A stretch of 64,000 bases of DNA from positions 1 to 64,000 of the forward strand of contig JABANP010000271.1 in assembly GCA_013115135.1 (NCBI GenBank), given 5' to 3'. Position 1 is the first letter of the stretch, and the number at the start of each line of letters is the position of its first letter. Source of the DNA: Perkinsus olseni (taxonomy: Eukaryota; Perkinsozoa; Perkinsida; Perkinsidae). The notes under the pieces were generated by a model. The model worked only from the letters and a program-made list of their open reading frames with translations, was not told the DNA's origin and did no database searches. The translations under genes and the position numbers were made by a program. Below are positions 10,074 to 20,745 of the stretch, one piece after another.

Positions 10074-10358
10074 TTAGTAGACAACAGCGTGATCCATAGC
10101 GTGATCGATATTATCGCACACAGTGTACGTATGCACATAGTTATATCCGTCTTTGTGGCCTCTTGTTGTGTCCACAGGAACGGCAAAGCGAACTACATAA
10201 TATTCCGAGCACGCCAGTCCGGCGGGGATTGCCTGCCTGGCAGTTCTCGGCAGTTCAAACCGAAACGAGCATCGTGCTCGTCCCAGTGACACTGGGCCAA
10301 CACACTGGGCCAGTGTGTTGACGTCAGGTGCTCCGCTCTCTTGCGGGTTGTCAGACAT
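10074..10358 (-). CDS. Possible leader-tagged reading frame, 94 aa
   Basis: An ATG lies 26 bases downstream of a spliced-leader-like sequence on the same strand. The frame gives 94 aa with no signal peptide and no recognised domain. Its centre carries the imperfect palindrome at 10298-10320. If the leader match marks a reinserted mRNA copy, this would be the start of its coding region, but nothing else supports translation. It could also be chance. Confidence 0.25.
   Translation of the reverse strand: MSDNPQESGAPDVNTLAQCVGPVSLGRARCSFRFELPRTARQAIPAGLACSEYYVVRFAVPVDTTRGHKDGYNYVHTYTVCDNIDHAMDHAVVY
10298..10320. repeat. Short palindrome, 11-bp arms with a one-base centre
   Basis: CAACACACTGG and CCAGTGTGTTG flank a single G, giving perfect arms. 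Confidence 0.9.
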
Positions 10359-10384
10359 TGACCGAACCCCGCAAGTCAGGGCAA

Positions 10385-10404
10385 TGAGCCAAGATGGCTA
10401 CGGA
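10385..10404 (-). other. Spliced-leader relic (perkinsid/dinoflagellate type)
   Basis: The minus strand reads TCCGTAGCCATCTTGGCTCA. This equals the first 20 of 22 bases of the known D-CCGTAGCCATYTTGGCTCAAG leader, with C at the variable Y position. It is followed by TTG, not AG-GT, so the splice donor of an SL RNA gene is missing. That favours a leader carried back into the genome on a reverse-transcribed mRNA, or a decayed SL gene. A chance match of this length is very unlikely in 64 kb. It is also the best single clue to the organism. Confidence 0.8.
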
Positions 10405-10513
10405 CTGACTCATACCAATCTCTACTGATCGCACAACAACCAACCAGTGTTACCATAGCTAAAAGGGTGCGCATGCACACTGAGATTGGGGAGATAGGCA
10501 ACAATAAGACATT

Positions 10514-11424
10514 CCTCGTCCCAGTGGTGCTGTATATTAACAGAAGGAGGGACTCTCTTCTACCGTCCTCGTCCCAGTGGTGCTGTATATTAACAGAAGG
10601 AGGGACTCTCTTCTACCGTCCTCGTCCCAGTGGTGCTGTATATTAACAGAAGGAGGGACTCTCTTCCACCGTCCTCGTCCCAGTGGTGCTGTATATTAAC
10701 AGAAGGAGGGACTCTCTTCCACCGTGCTCGTCCCAGTGGTGCTGTATATTAACAGAAGGAGGGACTCTCTTCCACCGTCCTCGTCCCAGTGGTGCTGTAT
10801 ATTAACAGAAGGAGGGACTCTCTTCCACCAAATCCTCGTCCCAGTGGTGCTGTATATTAACAGAAGGAGGACTCTCTTCCACCGTCCTCGTCCCAGTGGT
10901 GCTGTATATTAACAGAAGGAGGGACTCTCTTCCACCGTCCTCGTCCCAGTGGTGCTGTATATTAACAGAAGGAGGGACTCTCTTCCACCGTCCTCGTCCC
11001 AGTGGTGCTGTATATTAACAGAAGGAGGGACTCTCTTCCACCGTCCTCGTCCCAGTGGTGCTGTATATTAACAGAAGGAGGGACTCTCTTCCACCGTCCT
11101 CGTCCCAGTGGTGCTGTATATTAACAGAAGGAGGGACTCTCTTCTCCGTCCTCGTCCCAGTGGTGCTGTATATTAACAGAAGGAGGGACTCTCTTCCACC
11201 GTCCTCGTCCCAGTGGTGCTGTATATTAACAGAAGGAGGGACTCTCTTCTACCGTCCTCGTCCCAGTGGTGCTGTATATTAACAGAAGGAGGGACTCTCT
11301 TCCACCGTCCTCGTCCCAGTGGTGCTGTATATTAACAGAAGGAGGGACTCTCTTCCACCGTCCCTCGTCCCAGTGGTGCTGTATATTAACAGAAGGAGGG
11401 ACTCTCTTCCACCGTCCTCGTTTC
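10514..11424 (+). repeat. 53-bp minisatellite, about 17 copies
   Basis: The unit begins CCTCGTCCCAGTGGTGCTG and continues TATATTAACAGAAGGAGGGA. It repeats from 10514 to 11424 with nearly no divergence except small indels (for example near 10833, 10868, 11143 and 11363). The variants CTTCTACCGT and CTTCCACCGT distinguish sub-blocks. The last unit breaks off into CCTCGTTTCAG. Open frames through it are a by-product of the repeat. Confidence 0.98.
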
Positions 11425-11659
11425 AGCGTGCCACGACAATAGCCGAGGCTTCTCCTCGACTGCCCATCGGCCTGATCTGTGTGGGAGAGAGTGTGGGGAA
11501 AAAACGATCCGGGGGAGAGTGGACGCGTATCTTCGCTATTGCGACACGGTTCTTTGCTTGCTAGACACGCGGGAAGTCGCGATCGATACTGGCCTTCGTG
11601 CAGCCCAACATTGTCGTCTGCGATAGGGCATTCTCCATATAGCGACGAAATGGACCAAG

Positions 11660-12015
11660 ATCAAGAACCCCCCTGGATGGGTATGCGGATCCTGATCCAC
11701 GGATCTGGGCGATGATCCGGGGGGCACCGATGATCAGCTCCGTGAACCAGATCCTCCAAGATCCGAAAAAGTCCGATCCAGATCCCGCAATGACGATTCT
11801 GATCCGTGATTCTTGATCTTGAACCTTGATGCATGAGCCAGAATCTTGATCCACGATCCTGATACGTGATTCGTGATCAGATCACGGTTTATCCGGATTC
11901 TTGATTCCGATCCTTGATCCGTGAGACAAATTCGTGATCCGTGCTCCGTGGATCGCGGATCTGAAAATTCTCGGCCTCGTTGAGAAATTCCTGTGATCCA
12001 TGATCCACTAACTCA
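11660..12015. repeat. Degenerate GATCC-rich tract
   Basis: Words such as TGATCC, GGATCC, TTGATCC and GTGATC follow each other at about 6-15 bp spacing without a fixed period. A second similar tract lies at about 13020-13290. The Asp/Gly/Ser-rich translations are composition artefacts. Confidence 0.75.
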
Positions 12016-12019
12016 GTGG

Positions 12020-13900
12020 ATCGAAGTAGGTTATCGAATCATTCAAAGGTACGAGTGCATGATCCGAAAATCGTCTCACTCACAGAATCACTGTGCTTTA
12101 CCCGTGTTACAGAGGCCCGATCCTGTTACGGCGCCATTCATAGCAGTACCCTCAAGTTGATCCGACCCTTGACCTCCCTGGGTCAGGGGTTGTCGATTCC
12201 ATGAAATCGCGAAACGATTCCGAAATTCAGATTTCATAGTGAAATTTCAATGAAATTCGTTTCATTATCGGAAAATGCAGATTTGTCGATCCGTCGCACG
12301 GCGACGGATCATTCTTCTACCCTTAGGCTCCTCGGGGTTCCTGGGGCAGGAACGCTTGTAGACGTGTCTATTCACGACGCCTCGATGTAGTATCTCAGTC
12401 TCCTTCGTTAAAAAGTTGCCAATGGCAGCTTGCCATTACCGACCAGTCATTTTATGAGTCAGCATTGGTGGCTAGCCAATGGTGATGTGAGTGATATATA
12501 ATGCAATATCGGGAAGGTTTCATTTTATTACATACTGCCACAGTATTGCCTCGTGGAATGAATAAGCCCTGCAATGAAAGTTCCCGGGTACAATAACACG
12601 TAGGTAGAGTGCTCTACTAGAGCTGAAAACCGTAGAAAGTCGTCTTAGCAGGTCAAACCAACCGCGCACGCCCGTCCGATCGATTTACTTTATTCGCTCC
12701 CGAGACCCTAAAACCGTGTTTGAAAGCCTCGTTTTCAACGTTGACGACCGTTCTACGAATATTAGGATCGCTACACGAGTGATATTGCATTGTATTCGAT
12801 CATTTTTGTGTCTTTTTCGTAATTTCCACTCGAACAGTAAGGACATGTCTCAACATGTCGTCGACGGTGAGGATAGAACCGGAATCGATCTCTTATCCGA
12901 CAGACGATCTAACCTGCCGGGCTGTTTTAGCCCGACACCGATCGAAACGCCACGAATGAGCCGCCAAGAGAGCCAGACTCGCATTTTACCTAACCGTGCC
13001 CCAATTCTAAGGCCTACGTGCTCCGATCCGTGGGACCTGATCCGTCGACTCCCTCAGCTGGAGTCATAAACAAGTATTGTGATCCTCAAATACGAGGATC
13101 CACGTGCGATCTGATCCACGGATAGTGATTCGGATCTGTGGATCACCCACTCGATCGTGATGAACGGTACTCGAGACAAAACTTAGGAAAATAGTGGAAA
13201 GAATCAAGACCTGATCCATCCGTCTGATTTTTTCTCAAGATCAGCCGTGGACCAGGATCCACATACCTACCCTGAAGTACCTGAGAATCACAACGTATGA
13301 TCAACAAAGCGATACCGTGAAATACGGATTTCATAGTAAACATCACGAATAAGGATTGGTCGCGTCACCGGGAATCCCGGTCCGGGATATCCTGTGTGTC
13401 CTCGATCCTCCACTATCTCTCAATAAATCAGTAATGAGTATGCAAATAAAGAAAATGTCAACTGGCTCCAACACGAATCATAATTTAATCGCATCATAGC
13501 ATGATCGACTGACTGGAATACTGTTGCTTCTCTTTTGTTGCTCATAGTCAACTCAAGGCGAGAAGGAGTGTTAAGTCTTCTACTTTCCTAAGCTTCGTCT
13601 TGAGGGGAATCAGCTATGCACGCATACACAGGACGATCGGCGCATAATGAGTAGCAAATACGTACGTGACCATCACCCGCTCAGTAGAATTGCAGCTGCG
13701 CGGTACGCGTGCTTAGACCTCCAGTCGAGGTCCTCGACTGAGAAGAACTCAATGCAGAGGCAAGTGAGACAGAGACAGATGGGGTACTGAGATTCTCAGA
13801 TATAATATTTTTACCATCGTGCCCCCTCGCTCTTTGTGGCAGAAGGTGAACGTTGTACTCAGTGTCAGAAGAAGCGTCACGGACAGAATCGCGTCACGGC
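12020..13900. other. Intergenic DNA with a second GATCC tract and dispersed repeat D copy 2
   Basis: No confident gene. A 117-codon plus-strand frame at 12716-13069 has no signal peptide or known domain and runs into the GATCC-rich tract (13020-13290). Copy 2 of dispersed repeat D occupies about 13560-13655. Repeated GAAATTTC words occur at 12210-12270. Confidence 0.45.
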
Positions 13901-13965
13901 TTTGCGTTCGCGTGAGGAAGAACCTCCACAACGGAGCTTCTGAGTATAATACGAGCGTCTTTTTT

Positions 13966-15912
13966 TCAAGAAAGGGCTAGCTTATCGAAGTAGTTGGTGA
14001 CGACCGTCTTGTGGGCGGGGTCGTAGTAAAATTGCAGGTTGAATCTGAAGAGTAGCCTCGAGTAGGGCGCCGAGTAGTAGCTCATGTTAAGAAGATACCC
14101 GCCGGGAACCTCAGCGAGCTCTAGTTGAGTGTAACCAGAGTTGTACACGAAGGTGCTCGGCGGTTTTGCAGAAACGATGTACTGGCCAAATCTGTGAGCC
14201 TCATAGTGAGCAGACAAGTGCACTTCGTAAAGGGAGGCGATGCACGATATTCGCCTGAGGGAAGCTTGTTCCCCATCGGAATCGCGGAGGGCACGCGAAG
14301 ATTTTTGCCGGCTCAGTCTGGCAGTCAGCGTCAGAGAAAGAGATCGCTGACATTGCTCCGTAGTGAGCGTGTACAGAATCTTCTCTTCCGCGTCGACCAC
14401 ATTGATGGTATCTTTCTTTTCCAGCATCGACCACTAGACGGACGCGAAGCTCGACATTGGGGAATGGATGGTCGTTCTCGAGTGAAGCCTTGACGCTTCA
14501 GAGAAATCTCGCCGTCCCTCTTCACGCTCACATCATCATACCCTATAGCAGGGTCGTTGGTTTCGCAATAAATATTTGTTTCCTTCCGAAGGAAATTAGG
14601 AAAAATTCCAATGGAAGAAAAGTCGAGGAAAAAATTTAAAAAAGTGGAAAAAAACTGCTTTTTCGGCCTTTTTGATGACTTTTTATCTGCTACTCGTCAG
14701 TGCATGCTAGTGACCAAAAAGATGTCCGAATCTATCAAGAGCATCATGCCTGTGGCTATGGAGCTGACTAGACTGACAATGCAGAGAAATGATGCGTTAT
14801 GAATTGAACCTGGGACCTACAAGCTGACGAATCGTCAGTGACGATTATCTTGCAAGTTGCATGTAATACGGTCGATCGTACTACGGGTCGGGACTCACAG
14901 CTAAGCTGAAGGATGATCCTCAGGGGTTCTGTCACACGCTTCTAACCTGACTGGTTGGAGTCGGGTAGCTAAAAAAGCTGTCTCATCTTTGTTGGGAGTC
15001 CAACGGACAATGAGTCGGTCGCGGATAAATGGAAGCTCGTATTACGAGTCTCGTGAGTTCTAGGTCGATATCGTCCGAATGTCATTCGCCGAATGATAAG
15101 ACTGACGAATCATTCGGCGAATGATAAGATATTCGCACACTTTCGCGGGTGACATAAATTTGATCCTGGTCGCCGACGGAGTCGTCGGCGAACGCTATCA
15201 ACCGATAGTAGTGAGGCCCTCACTGTGAGGGGCGATGATCGCCGGGCGATCTGCTTTTCAGAGCCCTCATCCAACAGTGGACCGCTGTCTGTCGGAGCCT
15301 CTCTCCACTGGAGAGTCTAAAAGCTTCAGCACGCGGTTGCGCTCGTGCTGCGGGGGAAAAACAAGAGAGCAAGACTGCAAAAATTTCAAAAAGAGCGCAG
15401 TCACTGAGTTACCGTGAGATTAATCACAGCAACCAGAATCAAAGATGGTCAGTAATCTGGTGGAATAGCCGAACCTGCCGGCAGGGGTTATACACGAGGA
15501 TTGGCGGACCTTTTGGTCCGCCACGCTCAGCGCGACTTGAAAATAAATTTCCTATTTTTCCTTTATTTCCCATATTTTTCCTTTTTTCCTATTTATTTCA
15601 ATTCAGAAATAAAGTCGGACTTTTCTTTCCGTGGACCAACGACCCTGCCCTATAGTGAGGCGAGTGGAAGTTTCGGGAGTTGTAACAAAGTGTAGCGCTG
15701 CTCGTAGAGTCGTCGTAGTCGAAAGTGATGCAGGCATACAAGGCGGGCGTACGGAACGCCACTTGTTGCAGCCCACAGTATTTTTCCCTTCGTGAGAGAC
15801 TCAGCCACTGGGAACAGGGACACAGGCAACCGCGAAGAGTTGGGTGAAAGAGCATCGGTGAGATCGACGAAACTTTACTGAGCAGAGAATTAACGAGTGG
15901 GACCCCAATCAC
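13966..15912 (-). pseudogene. Secreted-protein family gene A, copy 1, split by a transposon
   Basis: Two minus-strand pieces, 15656-15912 and 13966-14540, match a contiguous paralogue at 19000-19738. The first holds a hydrophobic leader and a conserved block (EKYCGLQQV followed by ALYACITFDYD). The second holds NVELRVRLVV, LYTLTTEQCQ and a C-terminal domain of about 100 residues. The two parts are separated by a 1099-bp hAT element at 14549-15647. The leader and the YCG block lie in different frames, and a 34-bp insertion flanked by GTGGTCGA repeats shifts the frame near 14405. Some of this could be splicing, since the element may sit in an intron. The likelier reading is a decaying copy. No function is known. 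The YCG and YAC motifs recall the other secreted family at 28279. Confidence 0.6.
14549..15647. mobile_element. hAT-type non-autonomous transposon, 1099 bp
   Basis: The ends are perfect inverted repeats: CAGGGTCGTTGG at 14549-14560 and its complement at 15636-15647. The element is flanked by an exact 8-bp target duplication, CCCTATAG, at 14541-14548 and 15648-15655. The paralogous locus near 19490-19505 has the undisrupted site with a single CCCTATAG, so the insertion is directly visible. An 8-bp duplication and CAGGG termini are diagnostic of the hAT superfamily. No transposase is seen, so it must have been moved by another copy. The interior holds AG-rich subterminal regions and inverted CATTCGCCGAATG motifs at 15075-15130. 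Confidence 0.93.
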
Positions 15913-18900
15913 GCAACAGCCGAGGGGCTATTCGGGAGTGAACTCAAATTCCCTTGAACTCACTACATTGCTGTGGGCTCGACGCATAGACCTCGAGGGT
16001 AGTGTACACCGAACGATAGTTCAAAAGCCAAGTAGTGATCAAGTACCCAAGCATCGTGGTAGGCATTTTGGCGTAGCGTTAGGGTGGCAGTTAATGAGAT
16101 TTGGCGTCGCTCCGCCTGTATGTCGCGTGCTCGCGATGTCTGCGTGCTTACGCGTATGTGGCATTGTCTGCAGAGCGCTATGCGCTTGCGTGCCGCCCGT
16201 GGTACAGGCTAAGAAGGGTTGGATTCAGCGGTACTTCTTCAGAGTTTCCGTCGTTTTTAGAGCATCTTTTCAGACACCCTGGCGTGGTCATTTTTGGATC
16301 GCGTGAAGTAGTTACTTCCGTTATTGATACTGAGTCACCGGATCATTCTAGTAGATCTCGCTTTCGAGGGTAACGATAGTTTCATCTTGAAGTCACTTGG
16401 GTGTCCCGGAGTCTGACACGAGCTCCGCTATGTAGAACTTACTATTACATCTGAGGAAAGCGAGGCTCAGGCACCAAAGTCAGCAAGACCATCCAGAGCT
16501 GTCAGTCAGTGCGGCCTGGCTCCTGTTGAACTGCCGTTCGCGAAGGCCAGGTTTTCGAGGCGCGCACGCACGAATTTCGCTGGCCTATCATTCGCTGCAT
16601 CGTGCAGCCTGTATGGAACAGTTGCAGCCCATCGGCTGAAATGGATAGAAGAAGAAGCTTTAATTCCCATTATACTCAATCCTATGTCCATCCCTGGTGT
16701 TGTTGGAGTCAACCAGTGCGGGTCTTACTACTAACACCAGGGAGAGGTTTACTCGTGACGTGCTGATCCAGCCGCGTACTAACGTACGCGACTCGCGTAA
16801 CGCAGGAGCAGAGAGCGTGGGGAACTTCCTTTCCGGCAGAACTGTCGGGGAGTCGTAGGAGCACCAAGAATAGTAGGACTAGTCCCCGATTGACGAACGC
16901 GATAGGCTGGAAAAGGCAATATATGAAATTTCCATAATAAAAAAGGGCAACTACGAGAATAGCTAACTCGTGAAGATCGATCAACCTCCTATTTGCACGC
17001 ATAAACATTGGCACGCCGAACCTGAACGGCTCTACTAGCAACTCTAACAAGAACAAGCGACTCTACCCCTTCGATGTAACATCTTGGTCGTTCTCGAGAG
17101 CCTAGCCAGGTACCACATCGCGGAGAACTACAGTACGAGGTAGGTAGATGTGAAATCTTCCATGTCCAAAGGCTGTGACGCTCCTATGCACTGCATAGGG
17201 CGTCAGGTATCGAGGGACAGCATCCCTAGTCAGACGAGGGGAAGACCGGGCTGCCCGTTTGTGATCGGAGGGCTGTTACGCTCCGTCTATGTTTATGCGT
17301 GCAGATTAGTCTGGGCAATAAGCTCTTTCATAAGATCCATCTCACAAGCTCCCTGTGGCCTTGTGTTCCACGTATGGTATGTGTAGATCAACATGTTGCG
17401 CGTAGCGTAAAATATGTAGTGCGCCCAGGAGTTGATCTTTGTGCGTGCAAATGTGTACACAACCGTTTCGTCGACCGCCTCGGGTGTCGCGTTTCTTATA
17501 GCCAAGGAACTCGGCATATATTCGTGTCTCACTTAGATTTGTGCCTCTCTGACGCTGACTCTTTTTCGAACCCACCCTCTACCACCCGGGAGGAGCCGGA
17601 TACCGCCACTTCATTGCGCGTCGAGGCGTCACTCGGACAGCCGTGAAGAGCTACCATCGTGAGCGATTCGATGGAAATGCTCTACGTGGCGTTCACGCCC
17701 ACGCTGCTCTAGGATGACTCATCCGATTAGTGCACAGTCCTCGGCCTCGTGTTACGCAGTTATGACGGTTCAGGCATTTCCACCGTCACTCCTGCGTTCC
17801 ACCTCTCCCCAAACTCCCGGGAAGTAAAGCGGCTTTTTAAGAACTATACAACAAGGATCTGCCTGCTCCTGTCGGCCAGTTTTTCAGCTGCGACAGATCG
17901 ATTGTTCACTTTTTCCTCAGAAAAGGACCTCCATCGCGCATGTCATCCTTTATTCTGATGTTTCCAACGGTTGGAGACTCAACCCGAACTCCAACGGTTG
18001 CAGTCGAGCAGGCCATTCGTCCCGCCAAACGGCAGCCATTAGTAGCCGTTCGACGGCTCTAATGTTGGTTCCCAATCAGCTCTATCGGTTGACGCCTTAC
18101 GTACTGCCGATGTTTTGGTATGGTGATCGCCACCGGCCCGGTCCCACCGGCAGCTCGCCGCGACCAAGCGCTCAATTTGGCAAGCTCAGGTTGAAGAAGA
18201 GGCATTCGAGTGTCTCTCCTCGGATGCCGAGAAAATTCTCATCCGACGATTTTACCATCCCAACGTCTCAACCTGTCCTTCCCTCCCTTATCGTCTGAGT
18301 TGCCATACAGTGCTTAGAATGGCGAACGAGAATCTCATCACTAGATCAGTATGGTACGCCAACGGCATCCCACGGTAAACTGCGAAAAATTCTTGCATTT
18401 TGGAAGTACTCGAGTCAGATTCGAGGAGAGTGAGAGATGGAGTCGTAGGTGCGGCAGGGTTGCCTCTGAGAGGAATCTCACGCCGCTTTTCTAGCAAAGC
18501 GTCGCACAAGCGACCGATTCAACGTCTCAGAGAGCTTCAGGAAGAAGATCAATCTGCGCTCAGTCAGTCATCAAGGCAGGGGGTTCTCTGGCCGAGTGGC
18601 AGAGTCGACTGGACAACTCAAGACGCGGGTGATGATGATACTGCTGAGGTTCTCTAGAGATGTGTCTTCGAAGACACTGATCATGACTTAACCTCACATT
18701 GTGAGGGTCATCGACAGATTCCACCTTATGCTTAGTAACATGATTAGCAAGAAGGTGAACCGAGTATTACAAAAAGCTGTAGGCACAGCATGGGTGTAAC
18801 CAGTCATGCGTACGCATGCGGTTCACAAAGGAAGCTCTTCACTGGAGCTTCCAGCGCAAAGATCAAGCGCGTCGTTCAGGAACAGAAATAGTTCATCCAG

Positions 18901-18990
18901 AAACGCGTGGTACCGGTCGGGTTGTCGACATATGAGACAAACAGCTTATCCGAATCTGCGTCGTAGAAAAAGTCACGTGGAATTTGAACA
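15913..18990. other. Gene-poor interval
   Basis: No confident gene in about 3 kb. A 115-codon minus-strand frame at 16709-17056 is hydrophobic but has no recognisable start context. The A-box-like TGGCCGAGTGG at 18591 is a probable tRNA-Leu/Ser 5' relic without a B box. A short palindrome, CCTATGCA-C-TGCATAGG, lies near 17184. The reading frames at 18288-18657 overlap on both strands and are not credible. Confidence 0.4.
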
Positions 18991-18999
18991 GCGGTCTTG

Positions 19000-19738
19000 A
19001 TTGAGTTAAGTAGAAGCTAGTCGCGTCCAGAGTAAAAAGCCGAGGGGAAGCTTGCTGAGTTCCAGCCGAGTAGCACCAGACTTGTACTCGAAGGGAGTCG
19101 AAGATTTCCCAGAAACCACATACTGGCCGAGCCTGCGAACTTCGTAGTCGGCGGAGAAGCGCACGTCGTGAGTAGGACGGAAAGAGTGGTCATATTCCCC
19201 TGAAGGAACGGGGCTGCTGTTGTCGACCCCTTGAAGGGCTCGCGAAGAGTTTACCGGCTTCGTCTGGCAGTTAGCTCTCAGAGAAGCGGCCCGTTGGCAT
19301 TGCTCGGTAGTGAGCGTGTACAGAATCTCTCCATCCGCGTCAGAACATATTGATGGTATCTTTCTTTTTCAGCATCGACCACTAGACGGACGCGAAGCTC
19401 GACGTTGGGGAACGGATGGTCGTTTTTCAGTGAAGCCTTGACGCTTCAGAGAAACCTCACCGATCTTCCTTCACGCTCACTTCATCATACACCCTATAGT
19501 GGGCGAGTGGTCATCGAGGGAGTTGTAACCAAAGGGGTAGCACTGCTCGTGGAGTCGTAGTCGAAGATAATGCAAGCATAGAAGGCGGGTTTAAAAAGCC
19601 CCACCTGTTGCAGCCCACAGTATTTTTCTCGGGTGTGAGAGACTCAACCTTCACTGAGAACAGGACGCAGGCAATCGCGAAGAGTTGGGTGAAGAATATC
19701 GATTGGGATCGACAAAACGTTACTGAGCAGAGAATCAA
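19000..19738 (-). pseudogene. Secreted-protein family gene A, copy 2
   Basis: The gene is read from a signal peptide at 19738 (hydrophobic FFTQLFAIACVLF) through the YCGLQQV block and the NVELRVRLVV and LYTLTTEQCQ blocks to about 19000. It is colinear with the 13966-15912 copy but lacks the hAT insertion. The leader frame and the YCG frame differ by one, and frames change again near 19350, so at least two shifts must be splices or mutations. It is about 80% similar to copy 1 by eye. It is useful mainly as the empty-site comparison for the transposon. Confidence 0.6.
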
Positions 19739-19846
19739 CGAGTGGGACCTCAGCGTTGCCGGAAGCTCCTCTTCAGCACAGCCGAGGAGTTATTCGAGAA
19801 TATATTGTCATGCGGCATCACTGTATGGCATACAGTGTATGCAATG

Positions 19847-19887
19847 TATCGGGTTCGAGTGCTTGACTCGTGCACTCGAACCCGATA
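19847..19887. repeat. Hairpin palindrome, 16-bp perfect arms
   Basis: Arms 19847-19862 and 19872-19887 flank a 9-base loop. A smaller palindrome, CACTGTAT-GGC-ATACAGTG, lies just upstream at 19819-19837. Confidence 0.95.
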
Positions 19888-20639
19888 CCGTGCTCAATGA
19901 GGTCGAGGAAGAACTCGAGGAGGATGTAAAGGTAGTCGAGGTTCAGAAAAAGAGCTATGCTCGAAGCAACTGCTCATAGCGGAAAGAACGCATGCGCTTG
20001 CACGCCCCTGTAAGGTACACGGGATGCAAGCCTGGAACTGGTAAGGTCACCAGAGGGATATGCCCTCTCGTTGAAGGCAGTTGTCACGATAGTCCAATAG
20101 CTGAGTTAAAGGGATGGCTCCTTACTTGTCCACCATAGCCATTATTGCTGGTATCATAGGTTCGCCTAGGGGACGCCTGACTGTCCCGAGTGTGACCCTG
20201 GCGGCCAGGGCCCTGGCCGCGCTGTGTACAATCTCCCATCACGTCCTGGGGGGCGGCGAACTAAGTTCGGACTCGCACCTCACCTTGTACTCGATACTTT
20301 GAAATTCCAGGACTGCCGGTCTCCACGTACAGTCCCTTCTTCTTAGTTCGCGTCTACGAAGGTCAAGGAGGGACACTTTCGATCGCGACTTAGCGCATAC
20401 TGACGTACGCGAGCGCAAGGACAGCGGAAAGATACAGAAGATTAAGACGTCTCCTTGTCCTGTATGCGTAGCTGTCCAGCGCATTTCAGCCGTTGAAATT
20501 CAACGCTGTCCATTCAATGGACTCCATTGGGATTCAGAATGATATAGTTCTAATGAGGGATCTGGTGCCTCGCGCAACTTACGTCAAGTTACTTGACTTG
20601 AAGTCTACAATGTGTTGCTTCTCCGTTGTTGCTCGTAGA

Positions 20640-20745
20640 TCAACATAAGTTTGGAGAGGTGCCAAAGCGTCTCTTTCCTCCTTAGCTAGCTCTCACGGGA
20701 GAATGAGCTATGCACGCATACACAGTGCGATCAGTGCATGACGAA
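20640..20745. repeat. Dispersed repeat family D, copy 3
   Basis: GAGCTATGCACGCATACACA followed by GTGCGATCAGTGCATGA matches copies near 2990 and 13620. A preceding TGTTGCTTCTC-GTTGTTGCTC segment is also shared with 13525-13550. Confidence 0.75.

Noticed and set aside
10385..10404. Functional SL RNA gene
   Set aside because: The bases after the leader are TTG rather than AG followed by a GT donor, and no SL RNA intron or Sm site is visible.
10724..11564. Repeated VVLYINRRRDSLPPS peptides on the plus strand
   Set aside because: They are read-through of the 53-bp minisatellite. 53 is not a multiple of three, so the frame changes each unit and no protein is maintained.
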